A DNA stretch of 64,000 nt from Brachynemurus nebulosus (GCA_035578155.1 JAPWDM010000001.1:160677498-160741497); one strand, 5' to 3'; numbered from the stretch's first letter, positions 1-13,435 are shown. The notes: a model not told the origin generated them from the sequence alone. Numbers and translations are program-made.

Positions 1-1
1 A

Positions 2-73
2 TGTGATAACAGGGATACGAACATCATAGACGAAGATTTAGAAGAGGAGGGCGCTATGTTTGAAGAGGACTAA
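2..73 (+). CDS. Possible 3' end of an unidentified gene (acidic C-terminus)
   Basis: A reading frame enters from the left edge and runs 23 codons to TAA at 71-73. Its end is strongly acidic, finishing EDLEEEGAMFEED. The composition differs from the surrounding AT-rich DNA, and A-rich 3'-UTR-like sequence follows. I do not recognise the family. The frame is short enough that chance cannot be excluded, and any start or upstream exon lies outside the window. Confidence 0.3.
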   Translation, partial: CDNRDTNIIDEDLEEEGAMFEED

Positions 74-784
74 TCGCAATTTCCTTTTACAAAACACAAT
101 CCTATATAAAAAAAAAAAAATAGTTTCCTTAGTGGTAATGTGTCATATTTTTTTCCAAAAAATTTAAAAATACTAAAAATTGCTACTTTTACATCCTCCA
201 TAACTCTGGAACTCTTCACTTCAGCAAGATTATGCATAGGACTATTTTTTTTGTCGCAATTTAATGTAGATTATTTTTGTATAGGCACTTTTTGCGTTAA
301 ACTGCATAGTTTTCGAAATATTTAAAAAAAACTGACGAAAACCGTTAATTTGCCTACTTCTACCCTCCTCCCCCCAAAACCCGACGCTCAAAATGGTGTA
401 ACTTTTTACCAAACAATATGTGGACTGTATAGAACAATTTGGAGTTGGAGTGAAACTGTTACTTTGGATGTTGAGGTTTGGGTCTAATTGCACCGTACTA
501 AATTGACAAAAAAATACATTTTTCTGAATCTGCGTTCTCATCCATTTCTTTTTGTTTTTCACGTCGAAATATGATAAAAACAATCATTCTTTCTCTTTAA
601 AGTTTGGTTTAGTTTCACTCGATTATAGCAAGAACAAGTCTATCTATTTCTAACTTTTTTTTATTTGCATTTTTAATTGTTTTAATTGTTATCAAGATAT
701 TTATTTATTGCATGCTTTCAAACTTAAAAAAAAAAAAAAATATTTTAATTCCTTATATGGTGTTGACAACTTGAAAGCTACAAG

Positions 785-981
785 CAAGGCCGGCGAGATA
801 ATGGCAAGCTTACGGACGCAACAAAAAAAATGTTTCCCCAAAAATACAATTGACGAACACTAAAAAAAATAAAAAACATCGTCTCACTTTCTCCAGGCCC
901 TTTATCGAAGCTGCGGGCCCGCTTTTTTGACCCGGGACCCCGGGTAATTACCCCACCTGCCCTACCCTCTCGCCGGCCCTG
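785..981. mobile_element. hAT-like MITE with 8-bp target duplication GCTACAAG
   Basis: The 197-bp element begins CAAGGCCGGCGAGA and ends TCTCGCCGGCCCTG, an imperfect inverted pair of the hAT CAGGG type. It is flanked by exact copies of GCTACAAG at 777-784 and 982-989. It has no coding capacity. Related GC-rich short elements occur at 2785-2895, 14489-14681 and 20368-20602. Confidence 0.8.
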
Positions 982-1131
982 GCTACAAGAACAAACTTTT
1001 CAGAGAAAAGCTATATTTTCGCCACTTAAAAATCTATAAGGAACGAAAATATAATCGGCAGATTTAAAATTTATATTGTCCGGTGTTATCTAACGAAAAG
1101 CTACAAGTATTAACCAGTAAAAAAAAGTTAA

Positions 1132-1826
1132 TCTATACATATAATAAAATTGTAACGAGACCATTTCTGTACATGGAATATTTTTTGAAAATTGTACTGG
1201 TACTGTAAATAGTTATCGATGTAGATACCAAAAACAGCGATTTTTAGAATTTTTGCCTGTCTGTCTGTCTTCACGCATCACGCAAAAACTATTCAACGGA
1301 TTTTAATGAAATTTGGTGTGATGATAACTTATTACCTGGGTCAACATCTAAAATACTTTTTACTCCGGGAAAATTTGTTCATTCCCACGGGAAAATGGAA
1401 AATCCATTTTGAGCATGTGCACACATTAGGCAAAAACTATTGGACGGATCTTAATAAAATTTGGTGTGGTGATAACTTATTACCTAGGACAACATTTAAG
1501 ATACTTTTTACTCCGGGAAAATGCCTCATTCCCACGGGAAAATAGAAAAACCATTTTGTGCATGTGCACGTATTACAAAACTATTGGACGGATTTTGATG
1601 AAACTTGGTGTGGTGATAACCTATTACTTGGGTCAACATTTAAGATACATTTTACTCCGGGAAAATTCTTCATTCCCACGGGAAAATAGAAAAATCATTT
1701 TGAGCATGTGCATGCATTACACAAAAATTATTATTCGTTGCAAGTTCTGTATCATTATTACACTTACATACTTCTCATTGAGTTTATAACAATGCTTTGC
1801 GCAAACGACGTCGCGGGTACGGCTAG
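1132..1826 (+). mobile_element. Non-autonomous Helitron, copy 1
   Basis: The 695-bp element starts TCTATACATATAAT and ends in CTAG. It sits between a host A (1131) and T (1827), the Helitron A^T insertion signature. A CTGTCTGT run lies near 1257-1272. A unit of about 150 bp (ATTTGGTGTGATGATAACTT, then ACTCCGGGAAAAT and CATTCCCACGGGAAAAT) is repeated three times between about 1300 and 1700. The short open frames here are products of that repeat. Copies 2 and 3 are at 45461-45910 and 45912-47016. Confidence 0.75.
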
Positions 1827-2784
1827 TTTATAAATATATCCGCAGTGCTCTCGTAAGAAGTCACAGGTTATTAACATTTTCCTGTTATAATTAGAAATTT
1901 ACCAATTCGATTATTCGTTAAAATACTCACCACATCAAAATATCCAGTATAAATATATTTAGTGTACTGGTATAGAAACTAATAGTTTTGAATTGTGGCC
2001 TTATTATTTCTGGCCTTACATCGAAGGCCTCGATAATATCAGTAGTAATAGTAAAAAAAAAAAAAAATCAATCCAGTTTTAATCATCTCAAAGACACAGT
2101 TTAATCGATGAAAATATTGTTGGCAAGTTTTTAACACTTGCGGCTAGAAATCGTACATCGCTGTCTCTGAATACACTTGTAATCGATTTTATGTACATTG
2201 GCACAAAAATAGTTAAAATAATTGTACCAAAAACAGTATTTATAATCTATAAATAAATGCAATAAGAAAGTGTAAAATCAACATCAAATCTGCATATTAC
2301 TTGTTTCATTGAAATTTTTGTCACCTACACCTGTTACTTTTATCATTTTAAAACCTTATTAAGTATTTTACTATTTTGTAACCTTGAAGATTACTATGTA
2401 AAAGCGAAAAATAATTTTAATTTTTTAATTTATTATATTCAATATGTATGATTTAACGGTATCTCTGTTTTTCATTGTAATTATTACATATGTATTGAAA
2501 ATACCTTGATGGATTTGTATTTTTTTTTTTTTTTGTGTTTTTGTTAAAGGTTACATACATTTGCTCTGTAGAAGTGGAAATACCGGAAATTTTTATACTC
2601 TTGTATAATAGGTAATTAGAAAATATTAATAGAATTAGACATACGCTAGATTAATGCAAATAATGTTAACAAATATTTGTTAATAAACTTTTTTATTAAT
2701 TGTCTACATAACTATTTTTATTACCGTATACATGTGTATCAATTTTTTATTTGCTTAAAGAAATTATTTATTTAGAGATTTTAG

Positions 2785-2895
2785 CTGGCTCGACGAGATG
2801 GTAAGCTTTTTTTGCTTATCACTTATTTTTTGGGGAAGAAATTTTTAAAAATTGCGGTTTATTCCCGGGGATCTTCATTTTTCTCCACGGCCCTG
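2785..2895. mobile_element. Short hAT-like MITE, target duplication GATTTTAG
   Basis: This 111-bp insertion is bounded by exact 8-bp repeats GATTTTAG at 2777-2784 and 2896-2903. Its right end, CCACGGCCCTG, matches the family at 785-981. The left end, CTGGCTCGACGAG, is only weakly complementary to it. Confidence 0.6.
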
Positions 2896-2903
2896 GATTT
2901 TAG

Positions 2904-4145
2904 TTTATTTTTGACAAAATTTTTATTAATTAATTGAAATTATATGTAAGTGTCTTGCAAAAGCTCCGTATAAATGCATGTCAATATTCATTTCTGCTTA
3001 ACTATACACTTTTCTTATTCAGGAAAACTAAAACTATCTTCAAATTCTAATACGTTTTCCAATGACTTCCCATACTGCACATGTTTCGAAAATTGTTAGT
3101 TAAACCATTGAACAAATATTTAAACTAAAAGTGTAAAAAAGAATTCTCGAACATATCTATTTTTTATGTAAATCTAACATTTAATATAGAAATTACTCCA
3201 TTGTAAAGCAAGGTCCGACAAGAGGTGTGAGTTGAAGTTAAGTTACAGGAAAACAAATGGGAAACAAGAACGATATTGGTTACCCAAATGAAAATTCTAA
3301 AAAAGGAAATATGTACATATGTCTTAAAATTTTTTTTCGTACTAATTTTCTTGTGACAATGCAAGGTAAGCCTTACTCAAAGTTCGGATATGTTCAATCT
3401 AAGATTTCAGCAACATAAAATACAGTGCATAATCAAAATTTCCTCGAAATATTTTATACTATTATATTCCAACTTGGAACGAGAAATGTTCGTTCGCGTA
3501 ACCGTATTAGTTAATTTCATCGTAATCAAGATATTACAATATTTAAATATGTATTGATAATTTCACTCAAATTTAAAAAATTTCAACTGAAATGCTATAA
3601 CAGGATTCTCATTTTGAAGGTCAATAAGCAACAGTATAATATTATTATAATTTCATTAGACATTTTCACCTTTCCAATATAATATGAAATGAATAGACTT
3701 GACCTTCTATTAGAAAAAAATAAATAAAAAATAATTAACATGAAAACATCTGAATATTATAAACTGTCAACATGTGTAAGTTAACGAGTGAAATTCATTT
3801 ATTTCCAATTATAACATTTTTGAAATTATCTAAAAATGTTGATGAGTTATCTTGAACAAATTAATTTACAAAATATTAAATTGATATTTTTCTACATACA
3901 TATATCTACCTGATCATTAATGATGATTGTTTCTCCAATAAAAATACACTAGTTTATTTATTTAGTTGTAAACAGGGCCGTAATTAAACACCAGCTACAT
4001 TGGCTGCAACCTATGCGGCCTAAGAGGTCCGCACTACACCAAAAATTGTTTCATAAAAAACGATTCTGCAATAATTTTGTTTGAATTGATTCGGAAGACA
4101 GCCCATGTGAGAGTCGAGGCAATATTCATACGTTAAGTGCAGGTC
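2904..4145. other. AT-rich intergenic DNA, no gene seen
   Basis: No convincing exon appears on either strand. The only recognisable feature is a hAT-like left end, CAGGGCCGTAATTAAACACC, at about 3974. Its partner end is not visible before the foldback element at 4146. Confidence 0.5.
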
Positions 4146-5708
4146 AACTGACAAGGAGATGCACCCAGAGTGAAATTCGGGATTTTGATGAAACTTCGCT
4201 GGTGTGTAGTATAGGTAAAAATAAGGGATCCGTATTTTTTTTATCGGCCATCGTCTACGTTTAGGGGGTGAAACCAGCCCCTAAAGTTGGGGGTTCAAAT
4301 CGTATTTCTTAAGATATCTCGACAACTATAAGAGATAGAGGAAAACTTTAAATTGATGAAATGTTACTCTTTGAAAGACCTATTCATCTGTTTAGGTTAA
4401 ACCAGGGCTGAGTTCATAAGGGGGCCTGGAGGAGTGAAAATGGTGGTAAATTTTCTTACACAGCCTGAATGGTTCAATGTATCAAATTTTTACCACTATA
4501 AATAGAAAGAACACCAAAAATTAGGGGATACGTGTTTTTACGCTTTTTCGAAATATGTGTGGTATCCAAGCCACATAAGGAAAAATAACATAGGGTAGAT
4601 TATATAGAAATATTATTGATTGCAAATACGTCCTATATTTTTTTATATTTATGTTTATTTTCATCATGAAAATGTATTTTTTTACTTTCCGATAATGATT
4701 CATATATTTTTCAGTACTAACTTTATCGGTAATTTAGCCATGTGTACATTTGGTTACTCATATTCGATATTTTTTATACCTATTTTTGCGAAAGTTCAAG
4801 TTCTCTGGTGTGCCTGTGTTAATGAATGCTCGACAAGAAACAGTAATCTCTTTCGTTCACTGTTCAAGTGCTTTGTAATAAATTTTTTTGTATAGGAAAT
4901 GTGGTTGACACCTAAAAAACATACAAAAAAGAATAAGAAAAGTAGTATGAATGTTGAGAAAGGAATAAACCGCGTTTATTTGGTTAAAAACGAATTTGTA
5001 AAAAGATAAAGGCAGTTGTTGAATGTAAGATTATTGCTTCTTATCGAACATTCATTAAAACTTGTAGACCAGAGGTATAAAAAATATCGAATATGAGTAA
5101 CCAAATATACACATGGCTAAATTACCAATTAAGTAAGTACTGAAAAATACATGAATCATTATCGGAAAATAAAAATTTGCATTTTCATGATGAAAATAAA
5201 CATCAAAATAAAAAAATATAGGACGTATTTGCAATCAATAATAATAGTATATAATCTACCCTATATTATTCTTCCTTATGTGGCTTGGATACCACACATA
5301 TTTCGAAAAAACGCAAAAACACGTATCCCCTAATTTTTGGTGCTCTTTCTATTTATAGTGGTAAAAATTTGATACATTGAACCATTCAGGCTGTGCAAGA
5401 AAATTTACCCCCATTTTCACCCCTCCAGGCCCCCTTATGAACCCAGCCCTGGTTTAACCTATACAGGTGAATAGGTGTTTCAAAGAGTAACATTTCATCA
5501 ATTTAAAGTTTTCCTCTATCTCTTATAGTTTTCGAGATATCTTAAGAAATACGATTTGAACCCCCAACTTTAGGGGCTGGTTTCGCCCCCTAAACGTGGA
5601 CGATGGCCGATAAAAAAAATACGGGTCCCTTATTTTTACCTATACTACACACCAGCGAAGTTTCATCAAAATCCCGAATTTCACTCTGGATGCATCTCCT
5701 TGTGAGTT
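4146..5708. mobile_element. Foldback element with arms of about 600 bp
   Basis: The left arm (4146 to about 4780) and right arm (about 5073 to 5708) are near-perfect inverted copies, including the GC-rich block around CCCCTAAAGTTGGGGG and the outer GGAGATGCA. The ends read AACTGACAAGG and, inverted, AACTCACAAGG. The loop is about 290 bp. Open frames here read the same DNA from opposite strands. No target duplication was found. Confidence 0.75.
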
Positions 5709-5871
5709 ATAAAAATTTTAAAGATAAGAACTTGAAAGTTCAACTAAAAAAATACCTAATTATTTTTAGTTTCGAAAAAAAATTTTAGGTCAGTTAAATT
5801 GTTTAATTAAAGTATAGAGCTGTTTAATTCAATAGGGCTGGAGAATTCATTCCAACTTCATATTAATTTCA

Positions 5872-7369
5872 GGATGTGGCTATTTATACATACAGTATGT
5901 ATAACTAATTGGCTATTTATACATACAGTATGTATACGCAATTGGCTATTTATACATACGGTATGTATACGAAATTGGCTATTTATACATATATAGTGTG
6001 TATATGAAATTAGCTGTTTATACATAATTATGTGTATACTGAATTGGCTATTTAAACCTACAGTATGTAGTTATTTACTACCTAAAGCTAAACTGTATAC
6101 GCAGTTGGCTACTTATACATACTGATTGAATGCGCTATTATTACAATTAATATTTTTTTAATAACTATTCCATTATAATAACCGAATACCTCCGATTGAG
6201 CTGAATTATTTTTTTACATAATATTTTTGGCTTGAGAAGTTATCCCCTAAACGGATTTTTGGCTACGCGGACCGGAAGTGTATTTTTCAACCCTTCGAAT
6301 GTCAAGCCTAAGGATTACTAAAAAATGTTTTCCGTTACCATAGCAACAAAAATTAAAAATCGATTCTTATGGAACTTGGTGAGTAGCACAAAAAAGAAAC
6401 AATGAAGTTTTTCGATATTTTGCTTAGTTTTCGTGATATTACGTGTCAAATTTGAAAAGCTTACTATATTGGATAGACAATTACGGTAGGTATATTACGG
6501 CTTGTATTGATAGAAGTAAGTGGAAAATGGACCGGATAACATCATTGAAACCTCATTTTCAGGCAAAGGGTAATTAAATAATATTAAAGTCATTACACGC
6601 CGAGACATATTTGTAAATAATTACCCTTTGCCCAAGAATGAGGTTGCATTGGTGATGTCCCGTTCATTTTTCACTAATTTGTATGAATAAAAACCAAAAT
6701 ATACCATTCAAAAATTATATTTGAAACTGAGTTTATATCCGTAAAAATTGATACTACGTATATGTGTATGTGTGTAATATACAATTCATATTCTCATTAT
6801 AGTAAGTTTTAGAAATACAACACATCTCGAAAACTAAACAGGATATCGAAAAAATTTGTTCTTCCTTTTTTGTTCCATTGAACAAATTCTATAAGAATCT
6901 GCCTCTAATTTTTTATTACCATAACAAAGGAAACCTTTTTTTAGTCCTCAGATATGCAACTTCCGGTTCGCGTCGCCAAAAATCCGTTCTTAAGCTAAAA
7001 AGATTATACAAAATTCAATCGGTTGTACGCGAGAATCTCGTTATTATTAGAATCGATAAATTTGTTATTATAAGGTATTTTACTGTCACCAGTGGAAAAG
7101 TCCATTTTAATACGCGCACCACGAAATTTTGACGATATTTTTGGTGCTCAATGTGCGCATTATACATCAGAAATTACGGTAATTCTGAATAAGTAGTCAA
7201 CTGCGTATACATACTGCATGTTTAAACAAAATATTCCATATACATACTGTATGTATAAATAGCCAATTGCGTATACATACTGTATGTATAAATAGCCAAT
7301 TGCGTATACATACTGTATGTATAAATAGCCAATTGCGTATACATACTGTATGTATAAATAGCCACATCC
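5872..7369. mobile_element. Foldback element with tandem-repeat termini and exact 9-bp target duplication
   Basis: The 1498-bp element begins GGATGTGGCTATTTATACAT and ends with its inverted complement. Each terminus is a tandem array of a 33-bp unit (TGGCTATTTATACATACAGT followed by ATGTATACGCAAT), about six degenerate units on the left (5877-6120) and five on the right (7197-7364). Inner arms are also inverted around a centre near 6600. The host sequence TTAATTTCA is duplicated exactly at 5863-5871 and 7370-7378. Long tandem-repeat inverted ends plus a 9-bp duplication are the hallmarks of Drosophila FB and some Mutator-like elements. Assignment to that group is inference, because no transposase is present. 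Confidence 0.85.
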
Positions 7370-7499
7370 TTAATTTCAAATCAGATATTCTGAAATGCTT
7401 CGCTATATTCGTAATTCAATAGCATGTCTAATTTTCATACCTTGAGATCTTATCGTAGATAGTTAAATATTCATACTGACAATTTTAAGAGCACTGTAA

Positions 7500-7739
7500 T
7501 TTGTGAGACATTTTGAGATCCCAGGGCTCTGGAGAATATTTCTGAATTCACATTAATTTATTTCAGAATCACAAGAATATTTGAGAAAAATTTGAATAAG
7601 ATCCGTCTGATCGTTTATTTGAAGGATTTTTTGGGTCAGCAAAAGCCTACGGGGAAATTTTTTTCAGAATCTCAATACTATTCGAGAAAAATTTGGTCAA
7701 GATCCGTCCAGCCATTTATTTTGGGTTTCATACCACCGA
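7500..7739. repeat. Diverged direct repeat of about 115 bp
   Basis: Two adjacent copies share the string AAGATCCGTC with CATTTATT or GTTTATTT following, preceded by CAGAATC and TTCGAGAAAAATTTG or TTTGAGAAAAATTTG. The phrase GGGCTCTGGAGAAT at about 7525 echoes GGGCTGGAGAATTC at about 5835, on the other side of the foldback insertion. Confidence 0.4.
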
Positions 7740-9025
7740 AATAGCATACCACCAAAAATAATTTTTTTTATAGTAGTAAATATTAATTTAAAAATTTAAA
7801 AAAATTATGCTGTATTCAAAACACTTCAAAGAATAAGATCCCGTTAGGAAAAAATTTTTATCCTAATTTTTCATAAAGTTATGCAATTGTTAACCAATAA
7901 ATAATTTACGGATCTCTGCTTTCGCAAATAGTTACATAAAATTTTAAATAATTACATTACAAATTTTTTGCCTCGTGGAGCCCTTCCTATATATATACTT
8001 AAGAAGATTATGGGGTAAAAGCTTAAAAGAGTTTTTTATTTTCTTTATTATAATTTCTTAGAGTTAAAAATTTAAGAAATATGAAGGAAATAATAGTAAA
8101 AAAAATTTTTAGCAATTTTATAATTTTGACGTTTTTTCATCTACCTATGACAGTAATTAACATTGGTTGCAATTTTTTTACGTCATTTGTTAATAAATTT
8201 TTTATAAACAAATGGAGAAATTTAATAGTTAAAAAAAAATTTTTTTACCCGTTTGTTGTCATGAAAAAATAATGATTCTTAAATAAAAAATTTTTTCTTA
8301 AAAATTTTTTTTAATTTTTTAAAATTTTTTTTTAATATTTGTTTTAAAATTTTTTCCTTAAAAATCATTATTTGCATTTCTCAACGCGGCAACTAAAAAA
8401 AAATTATAAAAAAATATAAAAAAAAATATTTAAAAAAATTTAAACAATTAAAAAATTTTTTTAAGAAAAAATTTTTTGTTTAAAAATCATTTTTTTATGA
8501 CAACAAACGGGTAAAAAAAATATTTTTTTGACTATTAAATTTCTCCATTTGTTTATAAAAAATTTATTAACAAATAATGTAAAAAAAATTGCAACCGATG
8601 TTAATTACTGTCATAGGTAGATAAAAAAACGTCAAAATTAAAAAATTGCAAAAAAAAAATTATTATTGTTATTTCCTTCATATTTCTTAAATTTTTAACT
8701 TTAAGAGGTTATAATAAACAAAATAAAAAACTTTTATAAATTTTTACCACATAATCTTCTTAAATATATACCTAATATATAAGGGCTCCACGACGCAAAA
8801 AATTTTTAATACAATTATTTAAACTTTTATGTAACTATTTGTGAAAGCAGAGATCCGTAAATTATTTATTGATTAACAATTGCATAACTTTATGAAAAAT
8901 TAGGATAAAAATTTTTCCTAACGGGATCTTATTCTTTGAAGTGTTTTGAAGACAGCATAATTTTTTTAAATTTTTAAATTAACATTTACTACTATAAAAA
9001 AAATTATTTTCGGTGGTATGCTATT
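7740..9025. mobile_element. AT-rich foldback element with arms of about 600 bp
   Basis: The left end, ATAGCATACCACCAAAAATA, is mirrored by TTTTCGGTGGTATGCTAT at the right end. The arms continue inward for nearly 600 bp each, for example AAGATCCCGTTAGGAAAAA on the left and its complement near 8915. The inner loop is about 8290-8480. There is no coding content. Exact ends and target duplication are unclear. Confidence 0.75.
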
Positions 9026-9026
9026 T

Positions 9027-12000
9027 TCAGCGTTGCTGTGTCTGTGCTAAAACTGGCACGCGGAACCCGATTTTCGGCGTTAAATTAAAATTAGAAATAA
9101 TGGAGGTAGAGTTCCGGGAGTTGGGACATTTTTATTGCAAATTTCCTCCTCTTTAAGAATCTTTTTGTTTCATTTCTTAACTATTAATATTTTTTAAGTT
9201 ATTAACAAAAAACTGAATACCTCGTTTTTTTCCACCTTATTTTGTTAATAACAATTGCAATTTTTTATGTGCTGTATGTGCTATCCTTAAAATACGTTTT
9301 TCTATAGGTTATTACAAATCGAATGAGCTACTGCTCATATTTTTAAGAGCTTTATTTCTATTTTTCACGTTTTTTAACTTGTGAAATAGACTATATGGAT
9401 AAAATAAAATTATGCAAAAAAATGTCGGGGGATAATTTGGGCCACCCAACCGCCAATTAATCTTGTTCTATACCAATAAAGATGCTCTTTAATAGTGCAC
9501 GCCTACACTTATTTTTATCATTACGTCAACTGCTTAATTCACATTTTCAAAATATTGTTTTACAATAATTCATATTATTAATAATTTTGTTATTATATTG
9601 GCTAATACTGCAAATAATTTCTGTTAATCAAACAACAATTAAGAAGTTGGTTTTGATTGAATTTTTAAAAGTAAATTAATTATTATTTTATACATAATTA
9701 TTGTTACATAGTATATAAATGACATTTAAATGTATTACTTTACGGTAATTTATTATTGAGTACTTGGATACTACAACCTAAGACTTTTTCAAACAGTAGA
9801 TAGGCTACCGATAGAGTAAAATACGGTATTACATAGCACATATTTTTTTAATTTTTCTGGATTTTTTTTTACTTTCACTAAATATACGCGCAAGAGAAAG
9901 TATGACAATAAACACAAAATGAATCCAAGTCAGTCGTAACGAGCCAATAACGAACATTATGATTTTTTATTTGTTACTATATTCCATTTTTTTTGCAATT
10001 ATTATAATTTTTACGTGAACCAATGAATTTTTTTACATAATTTTATGTATAAATATTCTCATTAAAAAATTGTAAGCCATACATATAATTAATTATATAT
10101 TTAAATTACATAAAATCGAAAAAATCTATTTGAGTGTAAAATTTTGTTATGAAATGTGATCAAATAAAAACAAAAAAAATATTACATTAGTTATTAAAAT
10201 TTGTATTTTTTTTTTTTTATTATTATTATATTCATTTTTAAAAAATTTTTAAGTTTCTTTCAAATTATAAAATATTTAATTAATTTATATTTAGTTTAAA
10301 AAAGATATTCTTTATGTAGGTATGTTTTCCACTATTGTAGGTATGGTTCATTTCAGTTAATTTTATCCATGCTTCGTCACTTTGAATTTAAATAATTTCC
10401 GTTTTCTTGGCTTTATCTCTTTTATTATTGCATTTATGTAAATTTTAAATTTGCAGTTTATTTTTAGAAAAGAATAGAAGATTGATTTGTTTCGAATATA
10501 AGAATTATTTAATTTTTTAACGAAAACTCATGATCAATTGTATCTGAAATTCTGAAATGAGGTATATATGCTAACATATGTAAGTATATAAATCGCAACT
10601 TAATTAGCTGAAAAATTATTAAATCATTGTTTAAAATTTTAAATTAAAATTTGTTCTACAACAGTGTTTCTCAATATGGAGCGCAGTTTTAGTTAACGGA
10701 GAAACAACAGATATTTGTTACATTTTTTTAAGAAATCGCATTAATTGAAAATATTTTTTTTTTATTTTTATATATTACAATCCTACTTTACTAACATTAT
10801 TTCTTTTCATTATATTTTTTTACAATTTCCTGATGATTTGTTCGTCAATGATTCCCTTGGTTTTCTCTTACATAGACGCCCTAAAGAGTCATTGAAAATT
10901 TATAGGTGGTCTACAATATGAAGGATCTCATTTGAAAAAAAAAAAAAAAAAATTAAAAAAAGTAAAAATACTAACTAATCCATATAACATTCAAACCTAA
11001 AATTCAAAATTATTATTCACCAAAAAGTAGCTTTTAGAAGAAAATTTAGAGTTTTTAAACGACTACGACGTCTACTATTGCATACTCTACATACATAGGT
11101 TTTTCAAAACAAAAATAATCTGGTTTTACTGTTTACTTTTATTTAGTTAATACAAATTTAATAATTGTCACTTTAAAGCTTTTAAACTTCAAAACATTAA
11201 ACCGATTAGAGTAGTAGTATTTGTAGTTTCGAGAAAGATGTTTAAAGGTTTTGTTCGTAAATTTTTATTTTTCCGAAATAATTTACCTTATGATTAATCT
11301 GCTATTCCTGGGCTGTACAATAATCCCTCATTTACCTCGTATCATCCCATTTATGTCACGTATTTTGTTTTATTTAATGTAGCAGCTGCTCTTGCGTGAT
11401 ACCTTTCGACAAAACCACTTTAATAATATATTTTGCACATAATTAGCTTTCAAAAAACGTAATAAAAAATCGATTTTTCGGTCGAGTTTGATGAGAATCC
11501 CGTCGTAAATAATCGACATGAATTGAAACTCCCTTAGTACTTACCATTTTCATTTCACATTTTAAAAATAAAATTCTAGGCATAGTAACAAACTCGACCT
11601 TGTTTGCAAGAAATAATCAGCTGCACCGTGAACTTAATATTATAAAACGACCATCTTCACGAACAGATTCTTTGTAAACCTAAATCAATGTCCTATGTCT
11701 CCCATTTACAAATTAAACCAAATCCCTGAAAACTGTGGACGTAAACGCCGATATTCGAGTAGGTATATAGTGAAGCCCAGTTTTAGTGCAAGTTATAGCT
11801 TATGTAACATCAACTGTATTTTTTTAACTAAATAGTTTAATTATTAAAATGTAATCAAAATATTGTTGTAGTTTGTAGTCACAGAGAGGCAAGTCATTGT
11901 AATATATTGTCATAAATATTTTGTTATACATACCATGAACATGATATAACGTCCTGCATTGAACTAATAAATTAAAGAAACTTAAACAAAAAACTCCATT

Positions 12001-13435
12001 CTCGATTATTTTCTTGGCCACCTTATTATTTTATTCACTACCTAAAGTATTTTCCAGCGATCCCACAATAACTAAATTAAAGAAACACTACAAAAATATC
12101 ATTTTCATTCAATTAATTTTGATGATTATATTTTGTCAAAATGTCTCATCCATTTTATCTGATGTTGATCATATGGATTACAACATGTCGCAAAATTAGT
12201 TGAACAAAAGTGGTGTTTTTACAAAGTAAAGTGTTTTATTAATTATTAGCAAATACAATATACCATAAAGTAACGCTCAAATCAATTAAATTTAAATTAA
12301 AGAAAATATATTTTAACCACAGACTAATGAACGCTATTATATTGTACTACTAGACAAAGCGTAAAGCCAGTTTCTAGGTATTTTTCTTGAAGCAGGTAAC
12401 AGGGTGAGACGGGTGAAATTTAATGGAATAATATACTGTCAATTTTTGAGCAAATGCGACTATAATTATTGCAGGACATAATTTGTATACGTACGTATTT
12501 TGGAAATAAAGCGAATACCACTTTTTTTCTTTCAAAATTTTGCAGTTTCTTCTCAAAAAAGTAAAATTTTATTATCAATATTATATTTTTACAATAATTA
12601 TTTGAAAACGTAACTACGGATACCATTCATTACTATAAAACAGAATACTATTAAGGTCGGAACTTGGTCGTAACTGGCTGCCTCAATTACACATTTATAT
12701 TATTAGTCTAAATATAATATATAATATGTTCACTGGTCTGTGATTTGAACATTACTATTCTTATGTTTTATATTTGAAAATAATGAAACATCTACTTGAT
12801 TTTGTTTTGCTAAATATAGGTAAATGACACATTCTAGGTATTGACAAAAATTATTTTAATAGGCTCTTCTTTCAAATACTTGAAAGAGTATGAGCCTGTG
12901 ATCCGAAAAGATTATAAAAAAAAAAAATCAAGTTTGACTACAAAATATAATAAATTCAATATTTTCTCAAAAAAGTATGGAATAAACAATATATAATAAA
13001 ACAATAAAATAATAATTTCGACACTATCTAAGGAACCATTCTTATCTTAATTAAAAATACTACCACATAGATGTTCTCAGATACACTAACAGGCAAAACA
13101 TGCTCAGGCAATATTTTAAATTTTGATTCGAATTAGAATCGATAGAGTATTTATCGAATTATTCTTTGTAAGATTTCGTGTGGTTGCTTGTCAGACTACT
13201 ATAAAATGCCAAATCAACTTTTTTGTACTCTAAGGATAAATCTCATTCACTATCAAATTCGCTATTGTAACCAAAAGGTTAAAGTTTAATCATGTTTAAA
13301 ACATTTATTTTTCACTTTAAAAAAAAAAAATCTGAAATAGTTAATATATTTTATATGGTCCTATACAGCGCTACCGCCAAAATTTTTGAAATTGTAAAGA
13401 ATTATAATGTAACAATAAAAATTTTTCTAATCAAC
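9027..13435. other. Long AT-rich intergenic stretch, no gene seen
   Basis: Both strands are dense in stops and homopolymer tracts. The only structure I can support is a minus-oriented copy of a dispersed repeat at 10345-10566. A hAT-like start, CAGTGTTTCTCAATATGGAG, at about 10663 has no nearby partner. Confidence 0.5.
10345..10566 (-). repeat. Dispersed repeat, copy 1 (inverted)
   Basis: The reverse complement matches 34368-34582 and 54240-54447 over about 210 bp, including TTCTTATATTCGAAACAAAT and AACTGCAAATTTAAAATTTA. No ends or target duplication were recognised, so the element class is unknown. Confidence 0.65.

Noticed and set aside
1306..1789. Two plus-strand frames with YYLGQHL repeats
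   Set aside because: They arise from the 150-bp tandem unit of the Helitron; the same peptide appears in copy 3.
7197..7379. Minus-strand frame with repeated NWLFIHTVCIR
   Set aside because: A product of the 33-bp terminal tandem repeat of the foldback element.
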